From contig OOIN01000007.1 in NCBI GenBank assembly GCA_900323505.1, forward strand, positions 248,001-312,000: DNA of 64,000 bases, read 5' to 3'. The translations under genes and the position numbers were made by a program. Below are positions 9,688 through 21,481 of the stretch, one piece after another. Under the pieces are notes generated by a model. That model ran no database searches. It saw only the letters and a list, made by a program, of their open reading frames with translations, and was not told the DNA's origin. The stretch's first letter is position 1. Every line of letters starts with the position of its first letter. Source of the stretch: Ustilago trichophora. Its lineage: Eukaryota; Basidiomycota; Ustilaginomycetes; Ustilaginales; Ustilaginaceae.

Positions 9688-11790
9688 CTAGGCCAGAAGA
9701 GATGCTCCGATGGCGATCAGGAGTGCTGTTGTAGAGGCGCTAATGCTCAAAGTGAGCGAGGTAGCGCCGCTGGTGTTGCTGCCGTTAGCAGCTCCAGCCG
9801 TGCCAGCACCCGCAGTGCTACCTTTCCCACCGGTACCACTTGCACCTTTTCCACCTCCGGTACTAGCAGCGCTCGTGTTTGTGCTAACCCCGGCATTCAT
9901 CCCCGCTGTGTAATCCTTCAAGATCATCTCACTTCCCAACTCTGCCAAACCGTACGTGATACTCATCAAATGAGCACTAAAACTAATCGGAGGGACACTT
10001 GCATCTACCACCCTCAGATTCTTGGTACCATAAACCTTGAGATCCTTACCCACAACACCACCCTGTTCACGAGGAAGCATGGAGCATGTACTGCTAGGGT
10101 GGAATTCTGTTCCGACCGTGTTCCGGATCCAGGTCTCCCACTGGGCGTCGGATTGGACCGAGGTACCTGGAGCGCTCTCGCCGGAGGTGTAGTTGGATAA
10201 GGGGGCGGTGGTGCCGACTCGACGTGCGAGTTTGAAGCCTTCACGAAGGATGGTCATGTCAGCAGGGTTGGAGAGGTAGGCGGGATCAATGGTAGGTGGA
10301 GTGAAGGGGTTGGTCGAGTTGATCTTGATAGAGCCTCGAGACAAGGGGTGCTGAAGGGCCGCTTGAACCTGTACACCGCCAAAGGAGAGCGCAAAGAGGA
10401 GCTCGATGGGTCCGATTTGCGAAGGGAAGAATTTGTCTACTTGGGCAGTGTAGGTGGCATTGTAGCCGGCTTTGACGGATGCGGGGGCATCGTAGGCGGC
10501 AATGTTGGCGGCTTGGTCAGATTTCATCTGCGCGACCAGGTTGTTCCATGTCGACTGGCCAAAGATGTTGGAACCCGAGACGTAGGCGATGGCAGAGTTG
10601 ACGTAGGAATCGGTGGCTCGGTTGCCAGTGACGGTGGTGGGAGGCATAGAGGAGGCAGAGGCAGGGGTGAAGACCACTCCGGTAGAAAGGTGGTCCTGAA
10701 GGTGGTATCCTACACCTGGAAGATCTACGACTGTCTCAATGCCAAGGTTGCCGAGCAGATTGCTGTCGGCGATACCGCTCAACTGGAGGATTTGGGGGTC
10801 GTTGACTGCTCCACCGCACAGGATCACTTCCTTGCGTGCGTATACGCTCTGTGCTTGGGTTGCCGAGCTCTGGGCAAACTGCACACCAGATGCTACTGCA
10901 CCATCGGCACCCGAAGTCGAATTGAAGAGGACCTTGGTGACCAAGTGGCTAGTGAGCACGGCCAAGTTGCTCCTGTAGGTGACGGGGTCCAAGTAAGCAG
11001 TACGAGAGAAACTTCTGGTCCAGTTACCAGGGTTGATGTTGGAAGATGCCAAGAAAGCACCCCAGCTTTGGCCTGCGTCTGGATTTTGCGATTGGGGGAT
11101 ACCGACGTTGTTGGTAGACTGCAAAAAGGCTCCTACCTGCGGGTAAGTTCGCTGGGGGAAAGAAACGTGAACTGGACCGTCTGTACCGTGGCTAGCGATA
11201 TCGTAGCCAACATTGAATGTCGAGAGAGTAGCCTGGTTGGGAGGGGTGAAAGTCTCGCTCTTCTTCATACCTTGGAGCATGTTTTCCCAAGCCCAGTCAC
11301 CATCATCTCCGATGAGATCCGCCCAAGCGTTCTGTTCGATCTCGCTATGCCTGACATAGTAGAGACCGTTGATGGCACTGGAACCACCCAAGACTTTTCC
11401 TCGTGGCCAAGGAGCACTACGACCGGACAATCCTGCTTGTGGAGAGGTAGTCCATTGCCAATCGTACTGGGTTCCGACGGAGCTATCGTATAGGTTGGCT
11501 GCGGGGACGACGAACTTTTGGTTGTCGGCGTAGCCGGAAGCGCCGGCCTCGATAACGGCTACCGAGATGTTGGGGTTGGCAGAGAGTCGGTTTGCGACTA
11601 CGAGACCTGCGAGACCTCCACCGACGATGACATAGTCGTAGGTCAAGCCAGAGAATTTGGAGGTGTCGGTGGTGACGGAACGCTTAAAGAGGGAATAGTC
11701 GGGAGAAGAGGCGCCAAAGGGGACGTTGGCGGCGGTGACTGTGCCCGCAGCGAGGGTGGTGAGAAGCGCCAGTGTTGAGGTTGGCTTCAT
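9688..11790 (-). CDS. GMC-family FAD oxidoreductase (AA3-like), secreted, probably GPI-anchored
   Basis: 700 aa from the ATG at 11790, where a classic signal peptide begins (MKPTSTLALLTTLAAG, cleavage near residue 21). The FAD-binding dinucleotide motif YDYVIVGGGLAGLVVANRL is at 51-69. GMC signature 1 (PWPRGKVLGGSSAINGLYY) and signature 2 (GAVNDPQILQLSGI) follow. The catalytic pair is His564 (FHPSSTCSM) and His607 (FSAHLMSITYGLAE). Members oxidise aryl alcohols, sugars or choline with O2 or quinone acceptors; the substrate cannot be assigned here. After about residue 640 there is a Gly/Ser/Thr linker and a terminal hydrophobic stretch (LLIAIGASLLA), typical of a GPI-attachment signal, so the enzyme is probably held at the cell surface. 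Intronless. Confidence 0.9.
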   Translation of the reverse strand: MKPTSTLALLTTLAAGTVTAANVPFGASSPDYSLFKRSVTTDTSKFSGLTYDYVIVGGGLAGLVVANRLSANPNISVAVIEAGASGYADNQKFVVPAANLYDSSVGTQYDWQWTTSPQAGLSGRSAPWPRGKVLGGSSAINGLYYVRHSEIEQNAWADLIGDDGDWAWENMLQGMKKSETFTPPNQATLSTFNVGYDIASHGTDGPVHVSFPQRTYPQVGAFLQSTNNVGIPQSQNPDAGQSWGAFLASSNINPGNWTRSFSRTAYLDPVTYRSNLAVLTSHLVTKVLFNSTSGADGAVASGVQFAQSSATQAQSVYARKEVILCGGAVNDPQILQLSGIADSNLLGNLGIETVVDLPGVGYHLQDHLSTGVVFTPASASSMPPTTVTGNRATDSYVNSAIAYVSGSNIFGQSTWNNLVAQMKSDQAANIAAYDAPASVKAGYNATYTAQVDKFFPSQIGPIELLFALSFGGVQVQAALQHPLSRGSIKINSTNPFTPPTIDPAYLSNPADMTILREGFKLARRVGTTAPLSNYTSGESAPGTSVQSDAQWETWIRNTVGTEFHPSSTCSMLPREQGGVVGKDLKVYGTKNLRVVDASVPPISFSAHLMSITYGLAELGSEMILKDYTAGMNAGVSTNTSAASTGGGKGASGTGGKGSTAGAGTAGAANGSNTSGATSLTLSISASTTALLIAIGASLLA

Positions 11791-11934
11791 CTTTGGCGGC
11801 GTATGTGTAGGGAGGGGAAGGGAGAGGAAGGTGGTGGTGGTGGTGTAAAGACGAGACACACAACCAGAAGCGAACCAAAAAGGTGATGGTGGTAGCGAGG
11901 CAACGAGAGCAAAACAAAGCAAACCAAGCAAGGT

Positions 11935-11948
11935 CTGTACAGTACTTT
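11935..11948. repeat. GTAC-period palindrome, copy 3
   Basis: CTGTACAGTACTTT, about 150 bp upstream of the GMC oxidoreductase ATG. Confidence 0.7.
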
Positions 11949-12101
11949 GTATCGGCAATCCTCTGAAGCGATGCGATGAAGCTATATACAGTAATAGTTA
12001 TACACCCTTGAGCTGCCAAGCATGCGTCTTTTACGGAACAAAAAGGCAAAGCACAAAAAGGTACCGAGGCAGCAGAAGAAAGTCCGGGGATAAGTCACTG
12101 C

Positions 12102-12118
12102 ACTGTACAGTACTGTAT
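12102..12118. repeat. GTAC-period palindrome, copy 4
   Basis: ACTGTACAGTACTGTAT, about 310 bp upstream of the GMC oxidoreductase ATG, forming a pair with copy 3. Confidence 0.8.
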
Positions 12119-13251
12119 TGAGTCTTGGCTCGGAACGGTATGCAGTTAGATTTGCATTTGGTGCGTCATGCTCGGCTGCACCGATTGCTTGTTTTTCTCT
12201 GCAACGACGTCTGTTGTGCTTTGTATGTGTGTTTTCATACAACTGCTCGCTTTGACGATCATCCCTCTTTGGGCGGTTGTTGGATGCTGTTCAGCAAAAA
12301 GGCCATACTAGAACCTCGATGCGACCCTTTCCCAGGGGCACACACAAACCCCACCACAATTCCTTTTGCTCCCCGCTGTCATTCCAAAACCGCAAACCCC
12401 TCATACAGAAGGCCAAGGCATAAGAGTTCTTCATAATGAAGTGTGCTCGGATCGGATCAATTCTGCCTTTTTCCTCAGCCTCAGCCTCATTGTTTTGTTT
12501 TGTTTTGTTATTTTTTTGTGCAAGGCCAAGGCTTCAACAAGTTTGGAGAGGGATCGACGGAAAAGCGACGACGACAGACGCGGCAGGGCCACAGTAGACC
12601 CTTATTGGCGAGGATCGACAAGATTTCATCCGGTAGTGTTGCTTGGCCAAGAAACTGAAACCACTGGGAATTCGCCGCCCCTTTTTTTGAAAGAGTGCTG
12701 GTGTCATTGCACAGCGCAGCACAGCAAAAACCAGCCATCGCGCGCCAGAGGCAGCAAGCGTTGCCAAGCAAAAAATACATTTTCCTTAAGCGATCCCTCT
12801 TCTGCCCCTAGAGAGACAGCAGGTCACAAGCCGCGATTCTTGGCAGGGGCAGCACGAAGAGAGAAAATAAAAATACACTAATTTAAATACACGAAAAGAA
12901 TCCTCGGAGTTCGCTGTCACACATCACATGCTTCCTTCCACAGAATGAGGCACAAGATGAGCCGAAAGTCTCCGACACACACACACACACAATCAAACCT
13001 TTCCTGACAACTTCGATCTCGTTACATTTTTTCGATTGGCTCTAACACTCTCAGCCCGCTACCGCAAAAAAGGGGGGAGGGAAAGCACATCACTCTCTGC
13101 TTTTCATAGGCAGGCTTAGCAACGCTGTCGCTGCCGCTCGGAGGCTTTTTTTCTTCTTTTCTTTCTTTCCTTCTCTGAAATCTAGAACAACAACATTCTC
13201 TCCTCCTGCATCCCAAAGGCAGTACTGTTCGCTGTATCCCGTGTGTTGTAT

Positions 13252-13264
13252 GCTGTACTGTACA
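13252..13264. repeat. GTAC-period palindrome, copy 5
   Basis: Short GCTGTACTGTACA copy, about 100 bp before copy 6. Confidence 0.65.
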
Positions 13265-13362
13265 CAAAATCGGAAGGCTTCGGCCAAGCATCGCATAAAT
13301 TACCACGATGATGCATGCTGTATCACAGCTTCAAGTCAAACCTTATCACAATACAGTCCACT

Positions 13363-13383
13363 TGTACAGTACTGTACTGTACA
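13363..13383. repeat. GTAC-period palindrome, copy 6
   Basis: Four GTAC tetramers at 5-bp spacing with the A-to-T spacer switch, downstream of the ChAPs gene. Confidence 0.85.
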
Positions 13384-13561
13384 TAGTCGAGGCCACTCTA
13401 TGCCGTGTAAATGATTGCGACGCTGGTCTTCCGACGACGCTTTCAGCTTGCAGCATGATCGGCACAATCAGGGTCTTGTCACAATCAATCTCTTGTGTGA
13501 CGTTCCTCGTGTGACATCCCCTCCTCCCGGCGGAGTTTCCAAACACGTGACAGGCTCCCCA

Positions 13562-13589
13562 ACACACACACACACACATACACACACAC
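13562..13589. repeat. CA dinucleotide microsatellite
   Basis: About 13 CA units with one interruption, about 110 bp downstream of the ChAPs stop codon. Confidence 0.9.
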
Positions 13590-13698
13590 GTTCACATTAC
13601 TCCTTCCAAAGCGCAAGCAAGAGATACAACAAAGCAGTGGATTGCTCTACTCTGAACCAGCTTCTTCCTCATCCATCCCTATATCTCCTTTGAGCCGG

Positions 13699-16134
13699 CT
13701 AGAAATCGTACCCGGGAACCTTGAACCCAGTCGCATAAGCAAAGTAATTCTGCATCAATCTCAGCACCCCTTGCGGAGGGCTCATTGAGACCAACGTATA
13801 ACTAACCTTGGCCAACCCTTCCGTCTTGATCAATTTGAACAAATTCGTCGCTACTGCGCCTGGGAAGCTTCCTTCCATATACCATCTATGATGATACGCC
13901 GTCAGTCGAATCGCTGTCCAAAGGCTTCTTTGAACATCTCTTGCTTCCGTGTAGATCTCTAACAAACGCAGATAGGCTTTGGCAGAGAATTTCACATCGA
14001 CACAGCGCTGGAATGCATCCCGTGCTTCGTCTTTGTGCAACAAACGCAGCGCCAGCTCGCCCAGGATCTCCCATTCTGTGCCCGTCTTGCGATACGCAAG
14101 ATTTTGCGTTCGGAAATGCGCAATTTCGGCACGCCAGATCGTGTAGACGCGCAAGTCTTCGTAGAGTACCATAAAGAGGTTGTCGAGCCATCGCTCGCAG
14201 AGCCGTTTGTCGCGGAATGAAAATCCGGCGTTCTTCTCCTTTTGACGAGCTTCAGCCATGGCGATAGAGGCATCGTGTTCGCCGTTGACGATCGGACCTG
14301 GTTTCCCACCAGCGACAGCGTTGCCGGTACCACTGTGCGAAGAGGCCGAAAGATCACCAGGAACAGCAGTGGAGGAAGACTCGCTGCGTTCATGACCCGC
14401 CGATGCCTGAGCTGGCTTTTCGAGCGGTGGAGGTTCGACCTGAATCGAACCACGCGAGCCATCTTGCTCGTCTCCATCTTGACCAGATGGAGCGTTCATC
14501 GTCTTCATATAGTCTTCGAGTTCCTGCTTTTCTCGTTCGTGATCTGATTCGGTCGAGATCTTGATGGTAGGGATGGATTGGGAAGAGGCGTTGGCGGCCG
14601 AGTTGACTCCCAGTTGTGATTTGGCTGCAGTAGCACCGTCATCGGGCGAAGGTTGCAACTCGCTGCTGTCCAACTCGTCTTCGCTGTGATCATTCGACTC
14701 GTTTGCTTCGGTATCGAGCCCTTTAGAAGCGGTAGAGGGCTGTGGAGGGGTGGAAGAAGCGATGGCAGGCGAATCAGTGGGGGCGACACCGCGGATCGAA
14801 GCATCATCTTCGGCTCCATCCTCTGGCTGTGTGGCAGCCGCCTTTTGGGCACGGTACTCTTCCTCCATGACAAACACATTCGATCGATACCTGAGCAATT
14901 CATCCCATCCAATCGAGCTGACTAGCCTTCCGAGCAGCGCATATGCTTTGGCAAAAGTACCACGCAGTGCAGGCGCAGGCAGCCTCAACAGCGCCACATC
15001 CGCCTCGTTATCCCTTGCACTCTCCTCGTCCACCAGCCCACTCTCAGTGATAAACGTCTTGACGGGCAAATGGCTGCGCGCGGGTGTAGGCATGCGATGC
15101 AAATCGCGCTCGTTGTAGGTAAACATAGGACACGAATTGAGCGTGTACAATGCCGATTCCCACTGTTCCAGGTCGATGTAGCATTCTGTCAATTTGGCCC
15201 AAGTGACGAACTCGGAGGGAGCACAGTTGACAGCCTGTTTGGCAACTTTGAGCGCCCATTCGTGCTTTCCTTTGGATCGGAGAAAGTCGACCTGGGCATG
15301 GAGCAAGGCATACGATTGGGGAGTTTCCTTGATGGCGCTATGCATCACTTGGACGGCTTTGATCTCTTCGTTCATGCCAATGTAGGATTGTGCGACCAGC
15401 GCAGCGACTTCGGGTTCCCTTGCCCAGAGCTTCTCGAAAAGGTTGACGGCTTGTTCATATCTGGACGCCTCACCAAAGTACTTGAGGATTCCTGCGGTCA
15501 AATGATTCGAGACAACCGTGGCTACCTGGATCTCTGGATCCGAGCCCAATTGCCATCCTTTGAAGAAGAGATTCTCTGCTGCCTGAAGGAAACGGTGTTC
15601 CGCATCTGGGCTGGAGATAGGGTCGAGTTTGCGGTATCCTGCCAGACGATAGTTGGCATCATCCGCATATAGGATGGCACGGAGAAGAGCAGAGAGGTAG
15701 ACCTCTTGCCAGATCTCTGGAGTTGTTTCGTGACGCTCTCCGCGCAAATCGACGACATAGGCGTCGACACTTCCAGGGATGCGGACCTCTACGCGCACAT
15801 CGACGCGGGAAAAGGCGTTGAAGCAGCAGTATGCGCCGCTCTTGAGCTTGTAGGCGGCTTTGCTGGAGAAGAAGCCGGGGTTCTGGTCGAGTTCGTAGGT
15901 GAGACTGTTGATGTAAGCAGCGAGTGCGGCAGAGGAAGAGGCGTCGACACCAGAGACGTAGTGATAAGAGCCGATGTCGCGCGACCTGGCGCTGGTACCT
16001 GCCGACTTGATGACGTGTACCAGATCGGGTGGGCCGAGCTCTCGAAAGGATGCAAGGGTCTCTGTTCGCGAAAGGAGGGATTCGCCGAGCTCGACCTCGA
16101 AGAACTCGGGTTGAGAGAGGAAGGCGTCACCCAT
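13699..16134 (-). CDS. ChAPs family protein (Chs6/Bud7/Bch1-like exomer cargo adaptor)
   Basis: 811 aa, intronless, from the ATG at 16134. ChAPs proteins bind Arf1 and Chs5 at the trans-Golgi and carry cargoes such as chitin synthase III to the plasma membrane. The sequence has the family's N-terminal domain (residues about 1-180, with LTYELDQNPGFFSSK). It is followed by TPR-like helices (about 210-350; EQAVNLFEKLWAREPEVAALVAQSY, QSYALLHAQVDFLRSKGKHEWAL, shown here as separate helices). The conserved CPMFTYNERDLHRMPTP block is present. The C-terminal ChAPs region (about 640-811) ends VPGYDF. A low-complexity acidic Ser-rich insert (about 440-620) separates the two halves. Only one such gene is visible here, while yeast has four paralogues. 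Confidence 0.88.
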   Translation of the reverse strand: MGDAFLSQPEFFEVELGESLLSRTETLASFRELGPPDLVHVIKSAGTSARSRDIGSYHYVSGVDASSSAALAAYINSLTYELDQNPGFFSSKAAYKLKSGAYCCFNAFSRVDVRVEVRIPGSVDAYVVDLRGERHETTPEIWQEVYLSALLRAILYADDANYRLAGYRKLDPISSPDAEHRFLQAAENLFFKGWQLGSDPEIQVATVVSNHLTAGILKYFGEASRYEQAVNLFEKLWAREPEVAALVAQSYIGMNEEIKAVQVMHSAIKETPQSYALLHAQVDFLRSKGKHEWALKVAKQAVNCAPSEFVTWAKLTECYIDLEQWESALYTLNSCPMFTYNERDLHRMPTPARSHLPVKTFITESGLVDEESARDNEADVALLRLPAPALRGTFAKAYALLGRLVSSIGWDELLRYRSNVFVMEEEYRAQKAAATQPEDGAEDDASIRGVAPTDSPAIASSTPPQPSTASKGLDTEANESNDHSEDELDSSELQPSPDDGATAAKSQLGVNSAANASSQSIPTIKISTESDHEREKQELEDYMKTMNAPSGQDGDEQDGSRGSIQVEPPPLEKPAQASAGHERSESSSTAVPGDLSASSHSGTGNAVAGGKPGPIVNGEHDASIAMAEARQKEKNAGFSFRDKRLCERWLDNLFMVLYEDLRVYTIWRAEIAHFRTQNLAYRKTGTEWEILGELALRLLHKDEARDAFQRCVDVKFSAKAYLRLLEIYTEARDVQRSLWTAIRLTAYHHRWYMEGSFPGAVATNLFKLIKTEGLAKVSYTLVSMSPPQGVLRLMQNYFAYATGFKVPGYDF

Positions 16135-16528
16135 GTTGTTGGAGGAGCCAATGTCGAAGCAGCTACCTGTGTACCAATGTGTAGGGATAGGATGTTCAAA
16201 CTCGCCTCGCGGTGTGAAGTGTTTAGCTCAAAGACACGTGGTGATCTTGCAATCACCTATTGCTGCGGTCGTGAGATGTATTCGTGAGATGCGTTAAGAG
16301 TGAAGCCGGGAGAGTTAGAGAGAGAGATGAAAGCAAGGAGAATGACACCGTGCGACCAGGTGATGAGGGTGTCGGCAGACAAAAAGAAGAAGAAGAGCAG
16401 GGAGTGATGCAGTTGGCTCAATCGCTGCCATCACTGCCATTCACAGATTCTTTCCAACACCGAGGGATCAAAAGAGGCTGGTCGGTGCGTGCCGATTCAA
16501 TGTGAACGATTTCGAGTGAAATTGGACA

Positions 16529-16570
<42 letters not shown>

Positions 16571-16843
16571 ACACGCGCTCTGTCTCTCTGTCTCTCTGTC
16601 TCTCTCTCCTCTCTTCTGTCTCAGTTCTTCTAGCAGCTAAAACTTCTCTGTCTGCCATTTGCATCGCGTGGATTTTTTTGCTCAAAATGTTAGAGCTTTT
16701 GCTTTTCTTTTCTTTTTTTTAACAGCTTCACGTGATCTGAGGAAGCATCCGGCTTTTTGCATTGCACTTTGGTTGTGACACCATCATCTCTTCCTACTTT
16801 GCTTCACATCATCACCATCTTTTTCACATCTTACAAAAGCAAA
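16135..16843. other. Divergent promoter region of the ChAPs and MRPS12 genes
   Basis: About 0.7 kb with no gene. A CA microsatellite and a TC/TCTG-rich block fill 16531-16620. The last 100 bp before the MRPS12 ATG are pyrimidine-rich, as in a fungal 5' leader. Confidence 0.65.
16531..16620. repeat. CA microsatellite followed by a TCTCTCTG block
   Basis: About 21 CA units (16531-16574, one TA interruption), then repeated TCTCTCTG and TC units to about 16620, in the divergent promoter. Confidence 0.9.
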
Positions 16844-17332
16844 ATGTCTTGGAATCTCGTCAGCTCTCTCTTCAGGAGCGCCATTGCTGGTCCCTCCCGA
16901 CTTCCCCCCACCAGCGCCGCTCGCACATTCTCCACCTCTTCCCCCTCACTTGTTACTCTGCAACAAAATCTTCGTGGCGCACGAAAACCCCATCGTCCCT
17001 CGGTCAATAAAGTCCCTGCTTTGGAATCGAAACCTTTCGTCAAGGGTGTCTGTAGCAAAATCTTCACCACAAAACCCAAGAAACCCAACTCGGCCATTCG
17101 TAAAGTCGCCCGTGTCAAGCTGTCCAACGGTCGTTCCGTCGCAGCGTATATTCCAGGTGAAGGTCACAACTTGCAGGAACACTCCGTCGTCCTCGTCCGC
17201 GGAGGTAGGGTTCAGGATTGCCCAGGTATCAGATATCACTTGGTCAGAGGCGCCCAGGATTTGGCTGGTGTAGCCGGCAGACAGACTTCAAGGTCAAAGT
17301 ACGGCGCTAAAAAGCCCAAGGCCACCCCTTGA
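16844..17332 (+). CDS. MRPS12: Mitochondrial small-subunit ribosomal protein uS12m
   Basis: 162 aa from the ATG at 16844. Residues 1 to about 45 form a mitochondrial presequence rich in Arg, Ser and Ala. From about residue 50 the protein is a standard S12: [21 protein letters not shown], then [18 protein letters not shown], then the S12 signature [11 protein letters not shown], then [23 protein letters not shown]12 sits at the decoding centre of the mitoribosome. The length is normal and there are no introns. The neighbouring genes bear no functional relation. Confidence 0.96.
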   Translation: MSWNLVSSLFRSAIAGPSRLPPTSAARTFSTSSPSLVTLQQNLRGARKPHRPSVNKVPALESKPFVKGVCSKIFTTKPKKPNSAIRKVARVKLSNGRSVAAYIPGEGHNLQEHSVVLVRGGRVQDCPGIRYHLVRGAQDLAGVAGRQTSRSKYGAKKPKATP

Positions 17333-17718
17333 GCTTAACCTCTTCTCGATTAATCGCACATCAGCTCCGCTGCGCCCACTTCAAAAGCGACTTGACCATA
17401 TCTCGATCCACCACATCATCGTCGCCAACTCTCGCAGAAATTAAGCACTCTCCTTGTACTATTAGCCTCCCACCACGTCATTTCAGCTCTGACTCTTGTC
17501 ACCTTTGCACCTTGTGTTCATCATTTCCATGTCACTTCTAAAAAAAACCCGCACAGCACAGCACAGCATTGAAACCAGATCGAAACGTCTATTTGCGTCA
17601 ATGGAACTGAACAATAAGAGTGCGTGGGTATCTAAGTGATCAATACTGGCTAGGTTAGCCCTCTTGCCGCCACAGCAGCAGCCGCAATATCGCCAACCTT
17701 CTGCGATGCCAGGTCGCA
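17333..17718. other. Convergent 3' region
   Basis: 386 bp between the convergent MRPS12 and Spo71-like genes. No gene or notable repeat apart from a short GCACA run near 17555. Confidence 0.65.
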
Positions 17719-20700
17719 CTACTTGTCCTTGTAGTCGACTTTGCCCGTGTTTTTGAGCTTGTTCTCGCGCTCCACGTCATCCCTCACAATCTTCTCAATC
17801 TCGTATGTGATGCAGCGAACCCACACATCTCGCTCCGTCTTGGATCGTGCTCGCATCGCAATGTACTTGTGCGTCTTATCCTCCAACTTTGGCACGCTGT
17901 ACGCCGTCTCTCCCATCGTCTCCGCTTTCGCCTTTCCTTTCTCCTTTGTGCGCGACAGACTAGCCACGCTGGGATCCGCAGGTGTATTTACCCGCTCCGG
18001 GCGGTATCGAATCACGAACGTGCAATCCTCGTCGTCATCCACCGAAAACAGGCCGTCGGCATAGACACGCGGCACACGATGACGCTTGCCACTGTTCGAG
18101 CCGCCTCCGCCAATGCCTGACACCGCCTGTGCTGGATCCGATCGCCCGTTCTTGAGCATGTCTTCGCTCAGCTTTCCACTGTACACGTACGCATCCCGCA
18201 GATGGATCACCGTGTCCTGTCGACGGTGGAAGATGCGGTTGTTCTGTCGAGCTCGTGTAGTCCGTACCGACTTGACCAGCTTGAAACACAGCAGACGACC
18301 GGCGATCAAGACGTAATCGCGAGCCTTGAAGGCGCTGTAGCTACTCTTCTTGTGGAAGAGTCGTCCAGATCGAATAATGTTGCGACAGCCTTCGATCTGG
18401 CACCAGTTCCAGATGTTGCCCAGCATGGGTGACAGCTTCTCTTCATCGACACCATCCATGCCGCTGGTAAGCGTCTTGCGTCCTTGCAGCTGTTTGTGAA
18501 TCTCGCCAACGTCCATGCCAGCTGCATACATGAGCTCGGTCGCATCGGCGCGTTCCCTTCGGCGCCAGTACTTGACCAGCTCCGAGACCCGCTCCACCCA
18601 CTCCCGAGCGACGGGAGCGCTGAAAGCCTCGAGTCGGATCGACTTGCCGTTCGTAAGAGTGATCTCGATCTGACGCGCTCGACGCAGTTCGTTGGCGTCA
18701 TCAGCAAGCTCAAGACCCTCCTGACCTCCAATATCGTTGGACGCGTGGCTGTCGTCCTCGTCTTCCGACTCTTCGCCATCCCGCTGGGCAAAGGCAAGAT
18801 CCTCCTTCACCTTTTGCATCAGAGGCGTCGCTCCTCCACGTGCAGGGTGACGGATGTCGTCCTCGCCTGGGCAGCGAACGGGGCCGTTGCCGATCGTCTT
18901 GATCGTATGGATGAGCTTGAGATCGATGAACCCGTCCGAGCCTCGGATCTGCTCGAATTGTCGGCGTCTCTCGAATGACTGGTATGCCTCGATCTGACCT
19001 TTGAACTCCTCTTCCGTCTCGGCCGGATAGCTGATGGCTTCCAAGACATTTTGACGCAGCGTCGCCACATCCTCGTCTCGGCGCGCTGCCTTATTGGCTC
19101 CGACAAACTTGGCAAGGGCTCGAGCTAGCGCGCTCTTCGTTGCAGGTGTAGTAGGCTTGGCGGCCCTGCCCTGCGTCGTGCCGCTGGTCCTCGGCACACG
19201 CATGTCCATCGCCTCCTGCATCTGAACTGCAAGGTGACGGTCGGGTGGAAAAGCTCGCGTGGTGCGACAGACGTAGAGGTGACCATCATAAGTCGTCAAG
19301 TAAAGACGAGTGAGCGCACCTGATACCGGTTTGACACGCCACAAGAATCCTTCCACTGCCGGAGGCTCTTGCATATATTGACCAGGGCCAATCAATACCG
19401 AAGTGGGATAGTGCGCCGCCGCCCTTAGCTCGAGAATCGAGGGATGCTTGTAGTCCCGGAGCAATGCACCGCACAGAACAGCCCAGTGCCGTGGTTCATT
19501 CTCGACAGTCCTCTCGTTAATGACCCAGTCCAGCTCAGTGCCTCGTCGCCATGCAAGTTCGAGCCTGAGGCCGCGCTTTTGTGCGATTGCCATGAGGTCG
19601 CGCCACTGTTCAACGCTGGCAAAGAGCTTCCAGGTCATGGCGATGATGTTGTTCCGGTTGATGAGCTTGAAGCCTTCACCTATATCCATGGATTGCCCAA
19701 TCGAGCTGAGCGCAAGAAGAGCGCCTTTCTCGCCGCTCACTTGACTTCCCGGCGCGGACGCCGAGGGGGCCGCTCGTTCCAAAGGCATGCTTTCAGGAAT
19801 CGGTATCTTGACCTTGAGGCCAAAGGAGGGTACATGAACCTCGAGCGATTCGGGAATGAGACCGCCTAGCTCCCTCCACAGCTCCCATATCCAGTCAGCC
19901 GCTGCTGATCGAGCTCGACAGTCAAACAGGGCGATGTCAGTGCCTTGGCGGCGCAGATGTATACCCCGCTTTTGATGAGCCGGCATGGACTTCCAAGGTT
20001 GATACGTCAAGGCAAAGATCCGATCTATGGGAGAGTAGAGCGACACAAGCGTTGAGCCACGCGACAAGGGAATGGTGGTGCGCAGCTTGAGTCGGTCGCC
20101 ATGGCCAGTTAGCTTGTTGGTGAAAGATGGGTCGGTCCAGAGCTCGAGCTTGCCCATCCTGAAGACGACCACGTATTCGCGCCACTCTTCTTCTCGGATG
20201 GGATACTTGCGAGCTTGCAGCTCGTCGAAGTCGCTCGGAAGGTCTTCGTGTGGCGTCCATGCAATCTTGACCAGCATGCGATCTTTCTTCAATACACTTC
20301 TGCGAGTGATAATGCTGGCTTCGCTTTCGTGCTCCTCGCTAGAAGGAGTGGAATCGTCACCCGATCTCGGATGCTGAATGACGTTGGGCTGAGGCCTTGC
20401 AAGCACCTCCTCGGGTGGTCGAGGTTGCGTATCTCCAGGCGCAGTACCCACGAGGCTCGAGAGTGGGGGCTGATTGTCATCGGCCTTTCCTGCGAAGAGA
20501 GAAGCAGCGAAGCGGCTCTTGAGTGCAGGACGGGTGGATCCGGTGTCGAATTTGACCGTCTTCTTGCGCTCAGGCCTACTGGACAGTCCTACGGCCTTCA
20601 GCAGATCTGTTGGCATCAAAGGCGATGTGTGGGACGCTCCACCATTGTTCTCACTGGAAGGAGTCATGTCGAGAGGCAGAGGATCCTGCTCCAGCAAGGG

Positions 20701-21481
20701 CTCAACATAGGGCGATGCAAGCTCACGAGTTGGCGTGAGGTTAAGCGGCGAAGCGACAGGCTTGATCACGACAGCGTGATCACTAGCAGCGTCGGGCAAG
20801 TGGTCTGGTCGCTCTCCAAGATCGCTCTTGCGGCGAAGAAGCTGATGAACGAGCTCGGGATTGTTTGCCTCGACCGAGGCGGGTGGAGCTGGATGCGACA
20901 AAGCATCGCTTCTTGTCATACTGGGCGAAGCGCCTGGGGCCAGGCTCGAAGCCCGAGGCGCAAGCCCACTCAAATGCGTTGATGGTGCGAGAGACGCATA
21001 GACCGACTTGGACGCAGCCGAGGACCTGTCCGACTCGACGAGGCTCGAAGATCTGGCGAGGATCTTGAAGTCTGACTCGGCTGGCAGCTTGGGCGACCCA
21101 TTCTGCTCAAGAGTTGACTTGGCGGTGCCACGACCAGAGCGCGGTGACGATTTGTCACCTGTCTCTTTACGTGGAGACTCGCGCTGTGAGGGTTGGCCAC
21201 CCTGGCGATCAATTGCGCGCGCCTTCAAGCCTGTTCCAAGCTCTCCTGTAAGCGAAGACATTTTGGAGACGATTTCGCTCCAGCCCTGACGTGCTTCGAT
21301 GGCCACGGGCGTAGCCTCTTCCGAATGGTCGGTTTGGATGGAAGCCTGCGAAACATCATTGGTGAGTTTCCTGCGAGAAAGCCTTTCGCTACCCAGGTTG
21401 TCTGTCTGAGTACGTGTAGTGTCAGGAGAAGCTGCGTCGAGCTCACGGCTGGCTTGCTTCTTTGTAGACGTACGTTCGGCA

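Larger units (their letters stand above)
11791..13698. other. Intergenic, no gene recognised
   Basis: About 1.9 kb between the 5' end of the GMC gene and the 3' end of the ChAPs gene. It holds GTAC-period palindromes near 11935, 12102, 13252 and 13363, short CA repeats near 12976 and 13562, and a TTTTG-rich run near 12490. Open frames here are short and compositionally random. Confidence 0.6.

Noticed and set aside
10348..11493. 381-codon plus-strand frame opposite the GMC oxidoreductase
   Set aside because: Shadow of a GC-rich gene with complete FAD and catalytic motifs on the other strand.
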